Source: Butyricicoccus_B sp017886875 (GTDB lineage: Bacteria > Bacillota > Clostridia > Oscillospirales > Butyricicoccaceae). From it: a stretch of 64,000 nucleotides of DNA. The DNA lies in NCBI GenBank assembly GCA_963931655.1, contig OZ007036.1, positions 620,001 to 684,000 on the forward strand, in the 5' to 3' direction. A program made the position numbers and the translations under genes. Below are positions 51,168 through 60,474 of the stretch, piece by piece (positions within the stretch are counted from its first letter, which is position 1; the number at the start of each line of letters is the position of its first letter). Below the pieces are notes generated by a model, which made no database searches, was not told where the DNA came from, and saw only the letters and a list, made by a program, of their open reading frames with translations.

Positions 51168-52106
51168 ATGAAAAATATCAAACCGATTATAAGTTTATTG
51201 TGTGCAGTTATGTTTAGTTTTAGTCCAGCAGGAGCATTTTGGGATACAGTACAAGTATCAGATATAAACGTAAATTCTGCACCGGTAGCTAAAGAAGTTT
51301 CAGGAGAAACATTTGCCAATGTAATGATTGAATTACCGCTTAGCGTAACTGATAAAGATGGTGATGCAGTTTTATTAAAGCTTATAGATTTACCAAAACT
51401 TGGCACAGCATCAATTACAGGCAATAGTCTACAATATACCCCACTTGATGGAAAGACTGGTACAGACAAATTTAGTTATGCAGCGATTGATACATTTGGC
51501 AATCAATCTGAACCTGCCGAAATTAAAATAAAAATCAATAAAAATAAATCAAAAGTGACTTATTCTGATATGGTTGATGACCCAGCCCAATATGCCGCAA
51601 TTACACTTGCACAAGAAGGCATAATGACAGGCACAAAAATCGGCACAGCTTATTTTTTCAGCCCTGATGAAAATGTAACACGTAGTGAATTTATTGCAAT
51701 GGCAGCGGCAGCAAGCGGGCTTGATATAAAAGAAACCAGTCAAACTGATTTTATAGATGACTCAGGTTTATCTGATTGGGTAAAGCCATATGTTAGTGCC
51801 GCAGCCGCAAACGGACTGATAAGCGGTTATCAAACTGCATCTGGCGGCTGTGAGCTTAGAGGTGAAAACCCTATTACACTTGCAGAGGCTTGTGTAATTT
51901 TAAGCAATATGCTATCAGATAGCACATCAGTTGTACAAACATCAGCAATAGATACCGATTATGCACCTGTATGGGCACAAAGTGCATGTGCAGTGCTAAC
52001 TGCATCTAATATTCTACCTGATGAAATAACCACAGAAAACAGCACTGCACCAATAACTAGAGCTACTGCATGCGAGCTTTTATACCGCACAATGCAGCAG
52101 CTTTGA
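51168..52106 (+). CDS. Secreted protein with Ig/cadherin-like domain and SLH repeats
   Basis: 312 residues. A signal peptide is clear (NIKPIISLLCAVMFSFSPAG ending in AFW, cleavage near residue 23). Residues about 36-125 form a tandem Ig/cadherin-like domain (SVTDKDGDAVLLKLID, GTDKFSYAAIDTFGNQSEP). Three S-layer homology units follow: FSPDENVTRSEFIAMAAAA, WVKPYVSAAAANGLISGY and ITRATACELLYRTM. SLH repeats bind cell-wall-linked pyruvylated polymers, so this is a wall-attached surface protein. It is transcribed alone, divergent from guaA, and shares a terminator with rqcH. Confidence 0.87.
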   Translation: MKNIKPIISLLCAVMFSFSPAGAFWDTVQVSDINVNSAPVAKEVSGETFANVMIELPLSVTDKDGDAVLLKLIDLPKLGTASITGNSLQYTPLDGKTGTDKFSYAAIDTFGNQSEPAEIKIKINKNKSKVTYSDMVDDPAQYAAITLAQEGIMTGTKIGTAYFFSPDENVTRSEFIAMAAAASGLDIKETSQTDFIDDSGLSDWVKPYVSAAAANGLISGYQTASGGCELRGENPITLAEACVILSNMLSDSTSVVQTSAIDTDYAPVWAQSACAVLTASNILPDEITTENSTAPITRATACELLYRTMQQL

Positions 52107-52111
52107 TTATA

Positions 52112-52145
52112 AAATCAGCGGAAAATATAAATTCCGCTGATTTTT
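52112..52145. terminator. Bidirectional terminator
   Basis: AAATCAGCGGAA and TTCCGCTGATTT with T runs on both strands, between the converging SLH-protein gene and rqcH. Confidence 0.88.
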
Positions 52146-53922
52146 ATTTAACTCTTAATTTTTCTATTTCGCTTTCATCTGGAGTAACATAAGCGGTTTG
52201 ATATACATTATAAACCACAAACCCCGGTTTTGAACCATTAGGCTTTTTAAGGTTTCTAACCTCGGTATAATCAACAGGCACCATAGAAGAATGTTTTGCC
52301 TTTGAGTGATAAGCGGCAATTTTAGCCGCCTCAGTCATAGCAATATCGGTTGGCTGTCTGCCATCAACCGCCAAAATAACATGAGAGCCATGTATTTTTT
52401 GAGTATGGAACCAAATATCACTTTTATAGGCTGTTTTCATGCTTAATAAATCATTTTGTAAATTATTTTTACCTGCCCAAACTGAAAAACCATCGCTTGT
52501 ACGATATTCAAAAGGTATCGAGTCTGACTTTTTACTTTGTTGTTTCTTTTTATTCTGTTTTTGACTTAAAACACCAGTTTGTACAAGTTCTTCTCTAAGT
52601 TGAGCCAAATCTTTTTCATTTTCCGCCTCATCAATAGACTGTAAAACACTTTCAAGGTAAGAAAGCTCTGCCTCACCCTCACTAATCTGAGCAGTTAACA
52701 TTTGCTCGGCTGTTTTAGCTTTTTGATATTGTTTAAAATATTTCTGTGCATTTTGTTGAGGAGTTAAACGAATATCAAGTTTAATTTCAATTTCTGGACA
52801 AGTTTCATCATAATAATCTATGACTTTTGCTTTTGTCATACCCTTTTCAAGCTGATAAAAATTTGCAGAAATCAGTTCACCCATTCTTTTATATTTATCT
52901 CTATCTTTAGTTTGTTCAAGTTCTTCACGCTGAATATTAAGCTTTCTCATAGTTCTATCTCTTGCAGAAGTTACAGTGCGTATCATATCCATGCCACGTC
53001 TACGCATACGTTCAGCCTGTCCTTTTCGCTCATAGAACGCCGATAAAAGTTCTGAAAAGCTATTCATTTGAGTTTGTTCCACCAGATTTTCATATTGTTT
53101 AGTTACAAAACAAGTAAAATCTTGAACTGCTTTGTCCTCTAATCTGATAATTAAATCAGGTGTAAAATTATAATTTTTAATATCATTTATAAGATTATCA
53201 AAAGCGGCTGATAAATTTTGCTTATCCTCATTTGTAAGCTCTATAACAGCTTTGCCTGTTTGACCAGTTGCACGATAAGCAAGCTCTCTGCATAATAGTG
53301 GTGAAAAACCTAAAAGCGTGCTAAGTAGCCATTTATCAAGCTTTTTTGTTATATCTTCACATTTTTCAAGCAAAGCAATAAGTTTTTGACCATCAATTTC
53401 AAGCGGGTCTATTTTACCCTCTTGAGCAGGTGGCATACGATAAAAAAGCCCTGGTAAAACTTGACGCTTGCCCGAAATATCTCCATCTATTCGGCGAACA
53501 GCATCTATAATTCTACCGTTTTCATCTTTTAATATAATATTTGAATATTTACCCATAAGCTCGCAAACAAGCTCACGTTTTACAGGCACACCCATTTCAT
53601 CTGTGGTATCAAGTTCAATAATAGCCATACGCTCCATAGCTGGCTGACTGATTTTAGAGATTTTAGCACCTTGCAAATGTTTACGCATCAACATACAAAA
53701 CATAGGCGGAACAGCTGGGTTTTCACGATTGACATCAATTAAATGCATTCTAGGTGCTGATGGTTCAGCGGTAACCATAAGCTTTTTACCGCCCTTTGCT
53801 GTACGCACAGAAATTACTATTTCATCTCTATCTGGCTGATAAATTTTATCAATACGTCCGCCTGCAACTTCTTTATCTAGCTCATTTATAACTGCTCGCA
53901 GACATACCGCATCTAATGGCAT
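52144..53922 (-). CDS. rqcH: RqcH/NFACT ribosome quality control protein
   Basis: 592 residues. The NFACT-N domain opens MPLDAVCLRAVINELDKEVA and GGRIDKIYQPDRDEIVISVR. Helix-hairpin-helix and a long coiled coil (about residues 280-450) follow, then the NFACT-R domain with WFHTQKIHGSHVIL and AAKIAAYHSKAKHSS near the C-terminus. RqcH binds stalled 50S-peptidyl-tRNA complexes and adds alanine tails that mark nascent chains for degradation. Older databases call it fibronectin-binding protein. It starts at ATG 53922 after GAGGTG. Confidence 0.93.
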   Translation of the reverse strand: MPLDAVCLRAVINELDKEVAGGRIDKIYQPDRDEIVISVRTAKGGKKLMVTAEPSAPRMHLIDVNRENPAVPPMFCMLMRKHLQGAKISKISQPAMERMAIIELDTTDEMGVPVKRELVCELMGKYSNIILKDENGRIIDAVRRIDGDISGKRQVLPGLFYRMPPAQEGKIDPLEIDGQKLIALLEKCEDITKKLDKWLLSTLLGFSPLLCRELAYRATGQTGKAVIELTNEDKQNLSAAFDNLINDIKNYNFTPDLIIRLEDKAVQDFTCFVTKQYENLVEQTQMNSFSELLSAFYERKGQAERMRRRGMDMIRTVTSARDRTMRKLNIQREELEQTKDRDKYKRMGELISANFYQLEKGMTKAKVIDYYDETCPEIEIKLDIRLTPQQNAQKYFKQYQKAKTAEQMLTAQISEGEAELSYLESVLQSIDEAENEKDLAQLREELVQTGVLSQKQNKKKQQSKKSDSIPFEYRTSDGFSVWAGKNNLQNDLLSMKTAYKSDIWFHTQKIHGSHVILAVDGRQPTDIAMTEAAKIAAYHSKAKHSSMVPVDYTEVRNLKKPNGSKPGFVVYNVYQTAYVTPDESEIEKLRVK

Positions 53923-53938
53923 ATATTTTTCACCTCAA

Positions 53939-54715
53939 TTAAATAAATTCTATACAATCCTTATGAGTTTGACTGCATAAAACATCTATATCATTAAATT
54001 TTTCTTTAATTTTATTTGCAAATACTTCAGCTATTGGGTTTTCGGTTGAAAAATGCCCCGCATCAACTAAAGTTAATCTCAAAGATTGAGCTTTTTGCAT
54101 AATATCATAAGAGCAATCGCCAATTACAAATGCATCAGCATTTTTAGCTAAAGCATAATCCATTAGATTGCCACAAGCACCACCACCAACAGCAACACGC
54201 TTTATATTTTTTCCGCCATTTGTAAAGCGTACACCATTTGCACCAAGTTTATTTTTAACATAAAATGCAAATTCATTTGGTGTCATTTCGGTTTTAAGGT
54301 CACCAACTCTGCCAAGAAGTGCATTGTCCCCTGCTTCCATACTTATAATATTATCAAGCTCAAGCACTTTTGCAAGTGCATCATTTACACCACCCCAAGC
54401 ACAGTCAGCATTTGTATGCATACAAATAACTGAAATATCATTTTTAATTGCAAGACGAAGTGCACGACCTGTTGCATTTTTTTCTGTAATATTTTTAACA
54501 GAAGTAAAAATCAAAGGGTGATGAGCGACAATTAAATTTGCATTTTTTTCTATTGCCTCTTTTACAACGCCCTCTGTAACATCTAAAGCACACATCACAC
54601 ATTTAACTTCTTGCTCATGGTCACCTGTCATAAGTCCAACATTATCCCAGTTTTCAGCAAAACCCACTGGTGCAAAATCTTCTAGCAGTTTTAAAACATC
54701 TGAAACGGTTGTCAT
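53939..54715 (-). CDS. Nif3-like dinuclear metal centre protein
   Basis: 258 residues, YqfO/Nif3 family. Motifs are FAPVGFAENWDNVGLMTGD at the N-terminus, NLIVAHHPLIF (His ligands), CMHTNADCAWGGVNDALA, and DAGHFSTENP near the C-terminus. The family binds two metals and forms hexamers; its reaction is not settled. It overlaps trmK by 4 bases, as in many Firmicutes. Confidence 0.92.
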   Translation of the reverse strand: MTTVSDVLKLLEDFAPVGFAENWDNVGLMTGDHEQEVKCVMCALDVTEGVVKEAIEKNANLIVAHHPLIFTSVKNITEKNATGRALRLAIKNDISVICMHTNADCAWGGVNDALAKVLELDNIISMEAGDNALLGRVGDLKTEMTPNEFAFYVKNKLGANGVRFTNGGKNIKRVAVGGGACGNLMDYALAKNADAFVIGDCSYDIMQKAQSLRLTLVDAGHFSTENPIAEVFANKIKEKFNDIDVLCSQTHKDCIEFI

Positions 54716-55407
54716 AATATGTCCTCCAAACTCTGTTTTAATGTATCAACTATAAGTTGTTGCTCATTTAATCTATCATTATCTATACTTTTTGCCTGTT
54801 TAAGACCATCAAGAGCAGCATTTTCTTTTTTTAACTGTGCTTGTAAATAATCTTTTGCCCCATTTGCTTTTAAAAGTGCATCAGATACACAGCATTTATA
54901 AAGCGGAATATCTTTTTTATTATATCCGCCTTTAACTATCATTACAACATAGCGTCTATGGTCTTCTTTGCATACATTTTCCTCTAAAATCTCATAACCA
55001 TTTTGCCAAAGCCATTTACGAAGATAATAAATCATTGTCATAGGCTGAAGTAAAAGTGTATAATTTTCGCTGTTTGTCCATTTAGCATCAGCTAAAATCT
55101 GAGCTATTGTTTCTCCGCCCATACCTGCAATCGAAATTGTATCACACTCATTAGGTTTTACCTTTTCCAAACCTGCACCAAGTCTAAGTGAAATTTTATC
55201 TTCAAAACCGTATTTTTTTGTGTTTTCCTCAGCTTTTTTTAGTGGTCCTGTACGAATATCAGAGGCTATAGCACTTTTTATTATACCATTTTCTAGCAAA
55301 TAAATCGGTAAATGTGCATGGTCTGTACCAATATCGGCTAAAACTGCATTTTTTGATATTTTTTTTGCGATAAGCTCTAATCGTGGAGTTAAATTTATAT
55401 TATTCAT
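54712..55407 (-). CDS. trmK: tRNA (adenine(22)-N1)-methyltransferase
   Basis: 231 residues. The Rossmann SAM site is ADIGTDHAHLPIYLLENG, followed by AIASDIRTGPLKKAEEN and SIAGMGGETI. LLQPMTMIYYLRKWL is typical of TrmK. The C-terminus is a coiled-coil helix. It methylates A22 of tRNA. The pairing with the Nif3-like gene, overlapping by 4 bases, is the standard Firmicute order. Confidence 0.93.
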   Translation of the reverse strand: MNNINLTPRLELIAKKISKNAVLADIGTDHAHLPIYLLENGIIKSAIASDIRTGPLKKAEENTKKYGFEDKISLRLGAGLEKVKPNECDTISIAGMGGETIAQILADAKWTNSENYTLLLQPMTMIYYLRKWLWQNGYEILEENVCKEDHRRYVVMIVKGGYNKKDIPLYKCCVSDALLKANGAKDYLQAQLKKENAALDGLKQAKSIDNDRLNEQQLIVDTLKQSLEDIL

Positions 55408-55426
55408 ATTGTTTCACCTATTTAAA

Positions 55427-55456
55427 AAACAAAAGACCAGATAAAACTGGTCTTTG
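55427..55456 (-). terminator. Rho-independent terminator
   Basis: AAAGACCAG and CTGGTCTTT enclose a short AT loop with T's on the minus strand, 7 bases after the DUF1858 gene stop. Confidence 0.82.
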
Positions 55457-55462
55457 CGAATT

Positions 55463-55669
55463 TTACTGCTGACCTGCTAGAAAAGCGTTTAACTTTGTTA
55501 CTAGCTCATCTACATCAACGCCATGAACCATACAAGCTTCTTCGATAGACTCACCCTGAGATGCTGGACAACCTAGACAATGCATACCCATTTCAAATAA
55601 AAATTTAGATGTACCCATATCCATAGCCAGCACTTCGCCGATTTTAGTAGTTTTAGTAACAGTTGCCAT
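55463..55669 (-). CDS. DUF1858 domain protein
   Basis: 68 residues from ATG 55669, 9 bases after GTGGAGG. VTKTTKIGEVLAMDMGTSKF followed by HCLGCPASQGESIEEACMVH is the DUF1858 pattern, with a CxxC that could bind metal or be redox active. Related hybrid-cluster-associated domains are widespread in anaerobes. It is transcribed alone. Function unknown. Confidence 0.88.
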   Translation of the reverse strand: MATVTKTTKIGEVLAMDMGTSKFLFEMGMHCLGCPASQGESIEEACMVHGVDVDELVTKLNAFLAGQQ

Positions 55670-55738
55670 TTTAATAAACCTCCACATTTAAGCAAATTTA
55701 TGTTTTATTATACCTCTTTTTTACTATTATTTCAAGAT

Positions 55739-55779
55739 TAAAAAAAGAAGTGCCAGAGAAAAACCTCAAGCACTTCTTA
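55739..55779 (-). terminator. Rho-independent terminator
   Basis: AAGAAGTGC and GCACTTCTT around a 16-base loop, with seven T on the minus strand, 8 bases after the zinc-binding protein stop. Confidence 0.82.
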
Positions 55780-55786
55780 AAATTTA

Positions 55787-56074
55787 TTATCCCTCTGATG
55801 CTTTTATTTTAGCAAAGCATTCGCTGCAATAAACTGGACGGTCGGACTTTGGCTCGAAAGGAACTTTAGCCTCTCCACCACAAGCAGCACACACAGCAGT
55901 AAAGAATTCACGAGCAGTAGCACCTTTAGCAGCATTTTTTCTCTTATCACGGCAAGTCTTGCAGCGTTGAGGCTCATTCTGAAAGCCACGCTCTGCATAA
56001 AATTCTTGCTCACCAGCTGAGAAAACAAACTCGCTGCCACATTCTTTACAAACTAATGTTTTGTCTTGATACAT
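55787..56074 (-). CDS. Small double zinc-knuckle protein
   Basis: 95 residues from ATG 56074, 8 bases after AGAGAGG. Four CxxC pairs are present: CKEC and CKTC (about residues 9-43) and CAAC and CSEC (about 64-88). The first half has SEFVFSAGEQEFYAERGFQN and the repeat PxxCxxC, typical of the CxxC-x(n)-CxxC probable zinc-binding family in Clostridia. Likely a nucleic-acid or ribosome-linked zinc protein; function not established. Confidence 0.82.
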   Translation of the reverse strand: MYQDKTLVCKECGSEFVFSAGEQEFYAERGFQNEPQRCKTCRDKRKNAAKGATAREFFTAVCAACGGEAKVPFEPKSDRPVYCSECFAKIKASEG

Positions 56075-56177
56075 GATTTTTACCTCTCTTTGTAATGCGT
56101 GTTTCATCTACTATTATTATTATGAAACTATGGTTAATTTATGCAAACAGAGCACAAAAGCCCTATTTCCATCGGTT

Positions 56178-56789
56178 TTAAAAACTGACACTAGCCGATT
56201 TTCGTTTTATTCGCTGAATTGCGTTATCAATAGACTTGACAGGCTTTCCGAGTTTAGACGCTATTTCGTCATAGGAAAAGCCATCAAGGTATAAAGATAA
56301 CACATGCGACTCGAATGCTGAGAGAAGATTTTTAAGCTTAGCTATACGCTCTGCTTGTTCTTCCATACAAATAACTAACGCTTCAGGGTCAGAAACCACC
56401 GATGTGCCAGATTCCGCATTGCTATCAAAAAGAGGCTTTTCGAGAGAAACTGCATTATTAAGCGGTTCATGCTTTTGAGCATAGATAGCACGAACAGCCG
56501 AATAAATTTTACGCTCGATACAGACATGAGCATATGCTTCAAATGGTACGCCCTTAGACTCATCGAAAGTTAGAACGGCTTTCCACAGTCCGAGCATACC
56601 TTCTTGTGTTAGGTCATCGCTTTCGGCTATACCGAAAGCATAGCTTCTAACGCAAGATTTAACCAATCTGGAGTAGTGAGAAACCAATAATTCAACAGCT
56701 TCACTATCACCTAATTTAGCAGCTTTACAAAGCTGTATTTCGTTTAATTCACTAATTTCCAGACTCATTTGCTCAATTCCATTTGTCAT
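56178..56789 (-). CDS. sigH: Sigma-70 family RNA polymerase sigma factor, SigH-like
   Basis: 203 residues. Region 2 shows LVKSCVRSYAFGIAESDDLT followed by QEGMLGLWKAVLTFDESKGVPFEAYAHVCIERKI, as in SigH (Spo0H). Region 4 is DGFSYDEIASKLGKPVKSID with NAIQRIKRK. The DLTQEGxxGLxKA pattern and length match the SigH group better than ECF factors. SigH controls early sporulation and competence genes in relatives; whether this organism sporulates is not shown. The gene is monocistronic here. Confidence 0.8.
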   Translation of the reverse strand: MTNGIEQMSLEISELNEIQLCKAAKLGDSEAVELLVSHYSRLVKSCVRSYAFGIAESDDLTQEGMLGLWKAVLTFDESKGVPFEAYAHVCIERKIYSAVRAIYAQKHEPLNNAVSLEKPLFDSNAESGTSVVSDPEALVICMEEQAERIAKLKNLLSAFESHVLSLYLDGFSYDEIASKLGKPVKSIDNAIQRIKRKSASVSF

Positions 56790-56906
56790 ATTTTTAATTA
56801 TTATATTACAGTTACCTCATTTTGTCAATATATCCATGTATTAATTGTATAGTATGTGTTATAAATACTCTGATATTTTATGCATTTTTTACAAAGTTTT
56901 TCGACA

Positions 56907-58742
56907 TTATTCGACAGTTACTGACTTTGCAAGGTTTCTAGGCTTATCTACATCACAGTTTCTTTCAACAGCTACATAATAAGAGAGTAACTGAAGTGGG
57001 ATAATTGACAATGATGCAGACATTTCTTGACGTATTTCAGGCAATTTAATAACATGACTGCAACAAGAAGCGTCACAATCAAAATCAGCACCAGTTATTA
57101 AAATAACCTCTGCACCACGTGAAACAACCTCACGAATATTAGAAATAGTTTTCTCATATAGAGCTGGTTGAGTTGCAAGTGCTACAACAAGCGTACCTTG
57201 CTCAATTAGAGAGATTGTACCATGCTTTAATTCACCCGCTGCATAAGCTTCACTGTGAATATAAGAGATTTCCTTGAGTTTTAATGATGCTTCCATAGCT
57301 GCGGCATAGTCAAGCCCTCTGCCAAGGAAGAATACGCTTGAACGGTTTGCGTATCTGTTTGCTAAATATTGCATTTTTTCCTTACCTGCAAGCATTTCAC
57401 TGATTTTCTCTGGAATAGTGTAAAGAGTTTCACAATAAGCCTTTTCTTGCTCTGCGGTTATTGTACCTCTTACGCTTGCCATCTTGACTGCAAACAAATA
57501 AAGTGCAGCAAGCTGAGCTGAATAAGCCTTAGTGGTTGCAACAGCGATTTCTGGACCTGCCCAAAGATATAGCACCCCGTCAGCTTCTCTTGCTATTGTG
57601 GAAGATACAACATTAACCACTGCAACAGTATATGCACCCGCCTGTTTAGCCAGACGCATAGCCGCAAGTGTATCTGCGGTTTCACCTGATTGACTTATAA
57701 CAATACAAATATCATCAGGGCGAATAATAGGGTTTTCATATCTAAATTCAGATGCAATAGATGCAGTTGAACGAACTCTGCAAAGGCTTTCAATAACTGA
57801 ACGACCTACCATACCTGCATGGAGTGCGGAACCACAACCTATAATATGCACATGTTTGGCATTTTTTAAACGTTCATCTGTTAAGCCGCTATCTTCAAAA
57901 CTAATTTTACCGTCTTTTACTCTTGGGTGAATGGTGTTTGTAACTGCTGCTGGTTGCTCCATAATTTCCTTTATCATGAAATGCTCATAACCACCCTTTT
58001 CAGCTGCGGACAAATCCCAAGTCACTTCTTGAATTTTCTTTTCCACAACATCACCGAAAGCATTCATAACAACAACACTTTCAGGGCGAACAATAGCAAC
58101 TTCACCATCATCAAGAATAATATATTTTCTTGTGCGTGAAATAATAGCTGTAACATCAGAGGCAATCATATTTTCGCCTTCACCGATACCAATAACAAGC
58201 GGGTTATCACGTCTTGCAGCTACAATTTCTTCTGGGTCGTCCATAGAAACAACACCAAGTGCGTAAGAACCTCTAAGCATACCAACTGCTTTGAGCACAG
58301 TCATAGCAAGTGTATGATTGCTACCGTCATGCAGATAATCAACCAAATGAGCAACAGTTTCTGTATCTGTTTCAGACTGAAATTCATAACCATGCGCTTC
58401 AAGCTGCTCACGTAGTTCCATATAGTTCTCAATAATACCATTATGAACAACAGCAACCTTTCCCCTACCGCCTAAATGTGGGTGAGAATTTCTGTCTGAT
58501 GGTTCGCCATGAGTTGCCCAACGTGTATGACCAATACCACAAGTAGCATTCATACCACCAAATTCCTTGATTTTTTCCTCAAGATTTGCGATACGTCCAC
58601 GACTTTTTACAACTTCCAGACCATCTTTAGTAAAAGCCGCAACGCCTGCGGAGTCATAACCACGATACTCTAAACGATAAAGACCTTTTATTAAAATTGG
58701 AACAGCTGGAGAATTACCTGTAAAACCAACAATACCACACAT
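56907..58742 (-). CDS. glmS: Glutamine-fructose-6-phosphate aminotransferase
   Basis: 611 residues. The mature N-terminus is CGIVGFTGN, with Cys2 the glutaminase nucleophile. GHTRWATHGEPSDRNSHPH follows, then two SIS domains (SQSGETADTLAAMRLAKQ near residue 355 and LGRGLDYAAAMEASLKLKEI near 475). It ends KPRNLAKSVTVE as usual. It makes glucosamine 6-phosphate for cell-wall precursors. Its mRNA leader carries a glmS ribozyme, so high glucosamine 6-phosphate should trigger mRNA cleavage. glmM lies directly upstream. Confidence 0.97.
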   Translation of the reverse strand: MCGIVGFTGNSPAVPILIKGLYRLEYRGYDSAGVAAFTKDGLEVVKSRGRIANLEEKIKEFGGMNATCGIGHTRWATHGEPSDRNSHPHLGGRGKVAVVHNGIIENYMELREQLEAHGYEFQSETDTETVAHLVDYLHDGSNHTLAMTVLKAVGMLRGSYALGVVSMDDPEEIVAARRDNPLVIGIGEGENMIASDVTAIISRTRKYIILDDGEVAIVRPESVVVMNAFGDVVEKKIQEVTWDLSAAEKGGYEHFMIKEIMEQPAAVTNTIHPRVKDGKISFEDSGLTDERLKNAKHVHIIGCGSALHAGMVGRSVIESLCRVRSTASIASEFRYENPIIRPDDICIVISQSGETADTLAAMRLAKQAGAYTVAVVNVVSSTIAREADGVLYLWAGPEIAVATTKAYSAQLAALYLFAVKMASVRGTITAEQEKAYCETLYTIPEKISEMLAGKEKMQYLANRYANRSSVFFLGRGLDYAAAMEASLKLKEISYIHSEAYAAGELKHGTISLIEQGTLVVALATQPALYEKTISNIREVVSRGAEVILITGADFDCDASCCSHVIKLPEIRQEMSASLSIIPLQLLSYYVAVERNCDVDKPRNLAKSVTVE

Positions 58743-58799
58743 AATAATTTTTCCTCCAAAAAATAAAATTTATGGCACTCACATCTGCCATTTTAGCCA

Positions 58800-58975
58800 C
58801 TTAAAAAAGGGCATAAAAATAGTGCGTTATGCGTACTTTCTTGTTACGAAATCACTTTCGCTCTTTGAAAAGCCGCTCACGACCAACCCACTATCAGCCG
58901 AAGGGTATCCGCCGAATATTTCGATAAACCCTTACCTCGTCAACTGTAAAACACACTTTTACAGTCCTGGCGCTT
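58800..58975 (-). ncRNA. glmS ribozyme/riboswitch
   Basis: The minus-strand leader of glmS contains AGCGCCAGGACTG, GTTGACGAGG, GGGTTTATCGA, TTCGGCGGATACCC and GGTCGTGAGCG in the order of the glmS ribozyme core. Self-cleavage should occur before the G at 58973. It is activated by glucosamine 6-phosphate and lowers glmS expression. The 5' edge is well set; the 3' edge is approximate. Confidence 0.92.
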
Positions 58976-59034
58976 AAAAATATTAACTTTTAGCTTTCAA
59001 AATAATATCTCCCTCCTTTTGAAAATAAACCTTT

Positions 59035-59072
59035 TTTAAAAAAACAGGACTGTGCAGCTCACACAGCCCTGC
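59035..59072 (-). terminator. Rho-independent terminator after glmM
   Basis: CAGGGCTGTG and CACAGTCCTG pair with one wobble on the minus strand, followed by a run of T. It separates glmM from the glmS leader. Confidence 0.85.
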
Positions 59073-59084
59073 CTTTGACAAATA

Positions 59085-60434
59085 TTATACAATAGACTCT
59101 ATTGTTTTTGCAACACTTTTTGCAGCACTATCAACTTTTTGAGCGTCTTTACCCTCAACCATAACACGCACAAGAGCCTCAGTACCAGAGGCACGAACTA
59201 AAATTCTGCCTTCACCAAGCTCACTTTGTGCTTTATTTATAGCATTTGTTACTTCTTCACGTTCTGCAATAGTTTTCTTTTCAGAGTTTGGAACAGCTAC
59301 ATTAATCATAACCTGTGGCCATGGCTTAACTTCTGCCGCAATCTGAGAGCATTTTTTGCCGCTGTGCTTTAAAATATCCATAAACTGAATTGCAGTTAAC
59401 TGACCATCGCCAGTAGAAGCATATTCAAGAAAGATTACATGACCAGACTGCTCGCCGCCCAGCACATAACCCTTATCAAGCATCATTTCAAGCACATAAC
59501 GGTCACCAACATTAGCACATTCGATTTTCACGCCCATTTTTTCCGCATAAGCATGAAGTCCCATGTTAGAAAGAACGGTTGCAACAAATGCACCGCCACG
59601 CAGTTTACCTTGTTGTTTCATACGAGCAGCACAAACCGCCATAATTCGGTCACCGTCAAGCACTTCACCAGTTTCATCTACAATTAGACATCTGTCAGCA
59701 TCGCCATCAAATGCAACACCAATATCAAATTTACCGCTTTTCATTCTCTCTCTAAGGTTTTCAAGATGAGTAGAACCACAATTATCATTGATATTTAAAC
59801 CATCAGGCTCATAAAAACGATAATCCGCCTTGCATTCTAAAAGACGCATTAAACGCACAATAGTGCTAGAAGATGCACCATTTGCACAGTCTACCGCTAC
59901 ACGTAAGCCGGAAAGGTCACCTGTAACAGTCTCAGCTAAATGGTCGGTATATTCAACCACAGGGTCAATCTTGCTTTTAATAACTCTGCCAAGCTTTTCA
60001 TGGCTTGCACGAGGAACACTATCAAAATCATCAATTAGAGCTTCAATTTTGCCTTCAAGTTCATCAGATAGTTTATAACCACTACCCGCAAAAATTTTGA
60101 TACCGTTATATTCATATGAATTATGACTTGCAGATATTACAATACCTGCATCAGCTTTATGCTTAATTGTAAGATAAGCAATAGCTGGTGTAGGAATTAC
60201 TCCCAATAACTCAACGTCTGCACCAACTGAGCAGATACCAGCGACCAAAGCACTTTCAAGCATATCAGAAGATATACGAGTATCTTTACCAATAAGCAGT
60301 TTAGCTTTACCGCCTTGTTTTTGCTCCTGACTTAAAATATAAGCCGCAGCAGCACCAATTTTAAAAGCTAGCATTGCATCAAGTTCTATATTAGCAACGC
60401 CACGAACACCATCTGTTCCAAAATATTTTCCCAA
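59085..60434 (-). CDS. glmM: Phosphoglucosamine mutase
   Basis: 449 residues from TTG 60434, which gives the family's standard start (M)GKYFGTDGVRGVAN and has AAGGTG 6 bases upstream; the GTG at 60443 overlaps that site. VISASHNSYEYNG near residue 100 holds the phosphorylated Ser, DGDADRCLIVDE is the magnesium loop, GGEQSGHVIF binds sugar, and RASGTEALVRVM binds phosphate. It converts glucosamine 6-phosphate to glucosamine 1-phosphate, the step after GlmS. Confidence 0.95.
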   Translation of the reverse strand: MGKYFGTDGVRGVANIELDAMLAFKIGAAAAYILSQEQKQGGKAKLLIGKDTRISSDMLESALVAGICSVGADVELLGVIPTPAIAYLTIKHKADAGIVISASHNSYEYNGIKIFAGSGYKLSDELEGKIEALIDDFDSVPRASHEKLGRVIKSKIDPVVEYTDHLAETVTGDLSGLRVAVDCANGASSSTIVRLMRLLECKADYRFYEPDGLNINDNCGSTHLENLRERMKSGKFDIGVAFDGDADRCLIVDETGEVLDGDRIMAVCAARMKQQGKLRGGAFVATVLSNMGLHAYAEKMGVKIECANVGDRYVLEMMLDKGYVLGGEQSGHVIFLEYASTGDGQLTAIQFMDILKHSGKKCSQIAAEVKPWPQVMINVAVPNSEKKTIAEREEVTNAINKAQSELGEGRILVRASGTEALVRVMVEGKDAQKVDSAAKSVAKTIESIV

Positions 60435-60474
60435 AATAAACACCTTGCCTTATTTGTTAAGTAAGCACCGGATT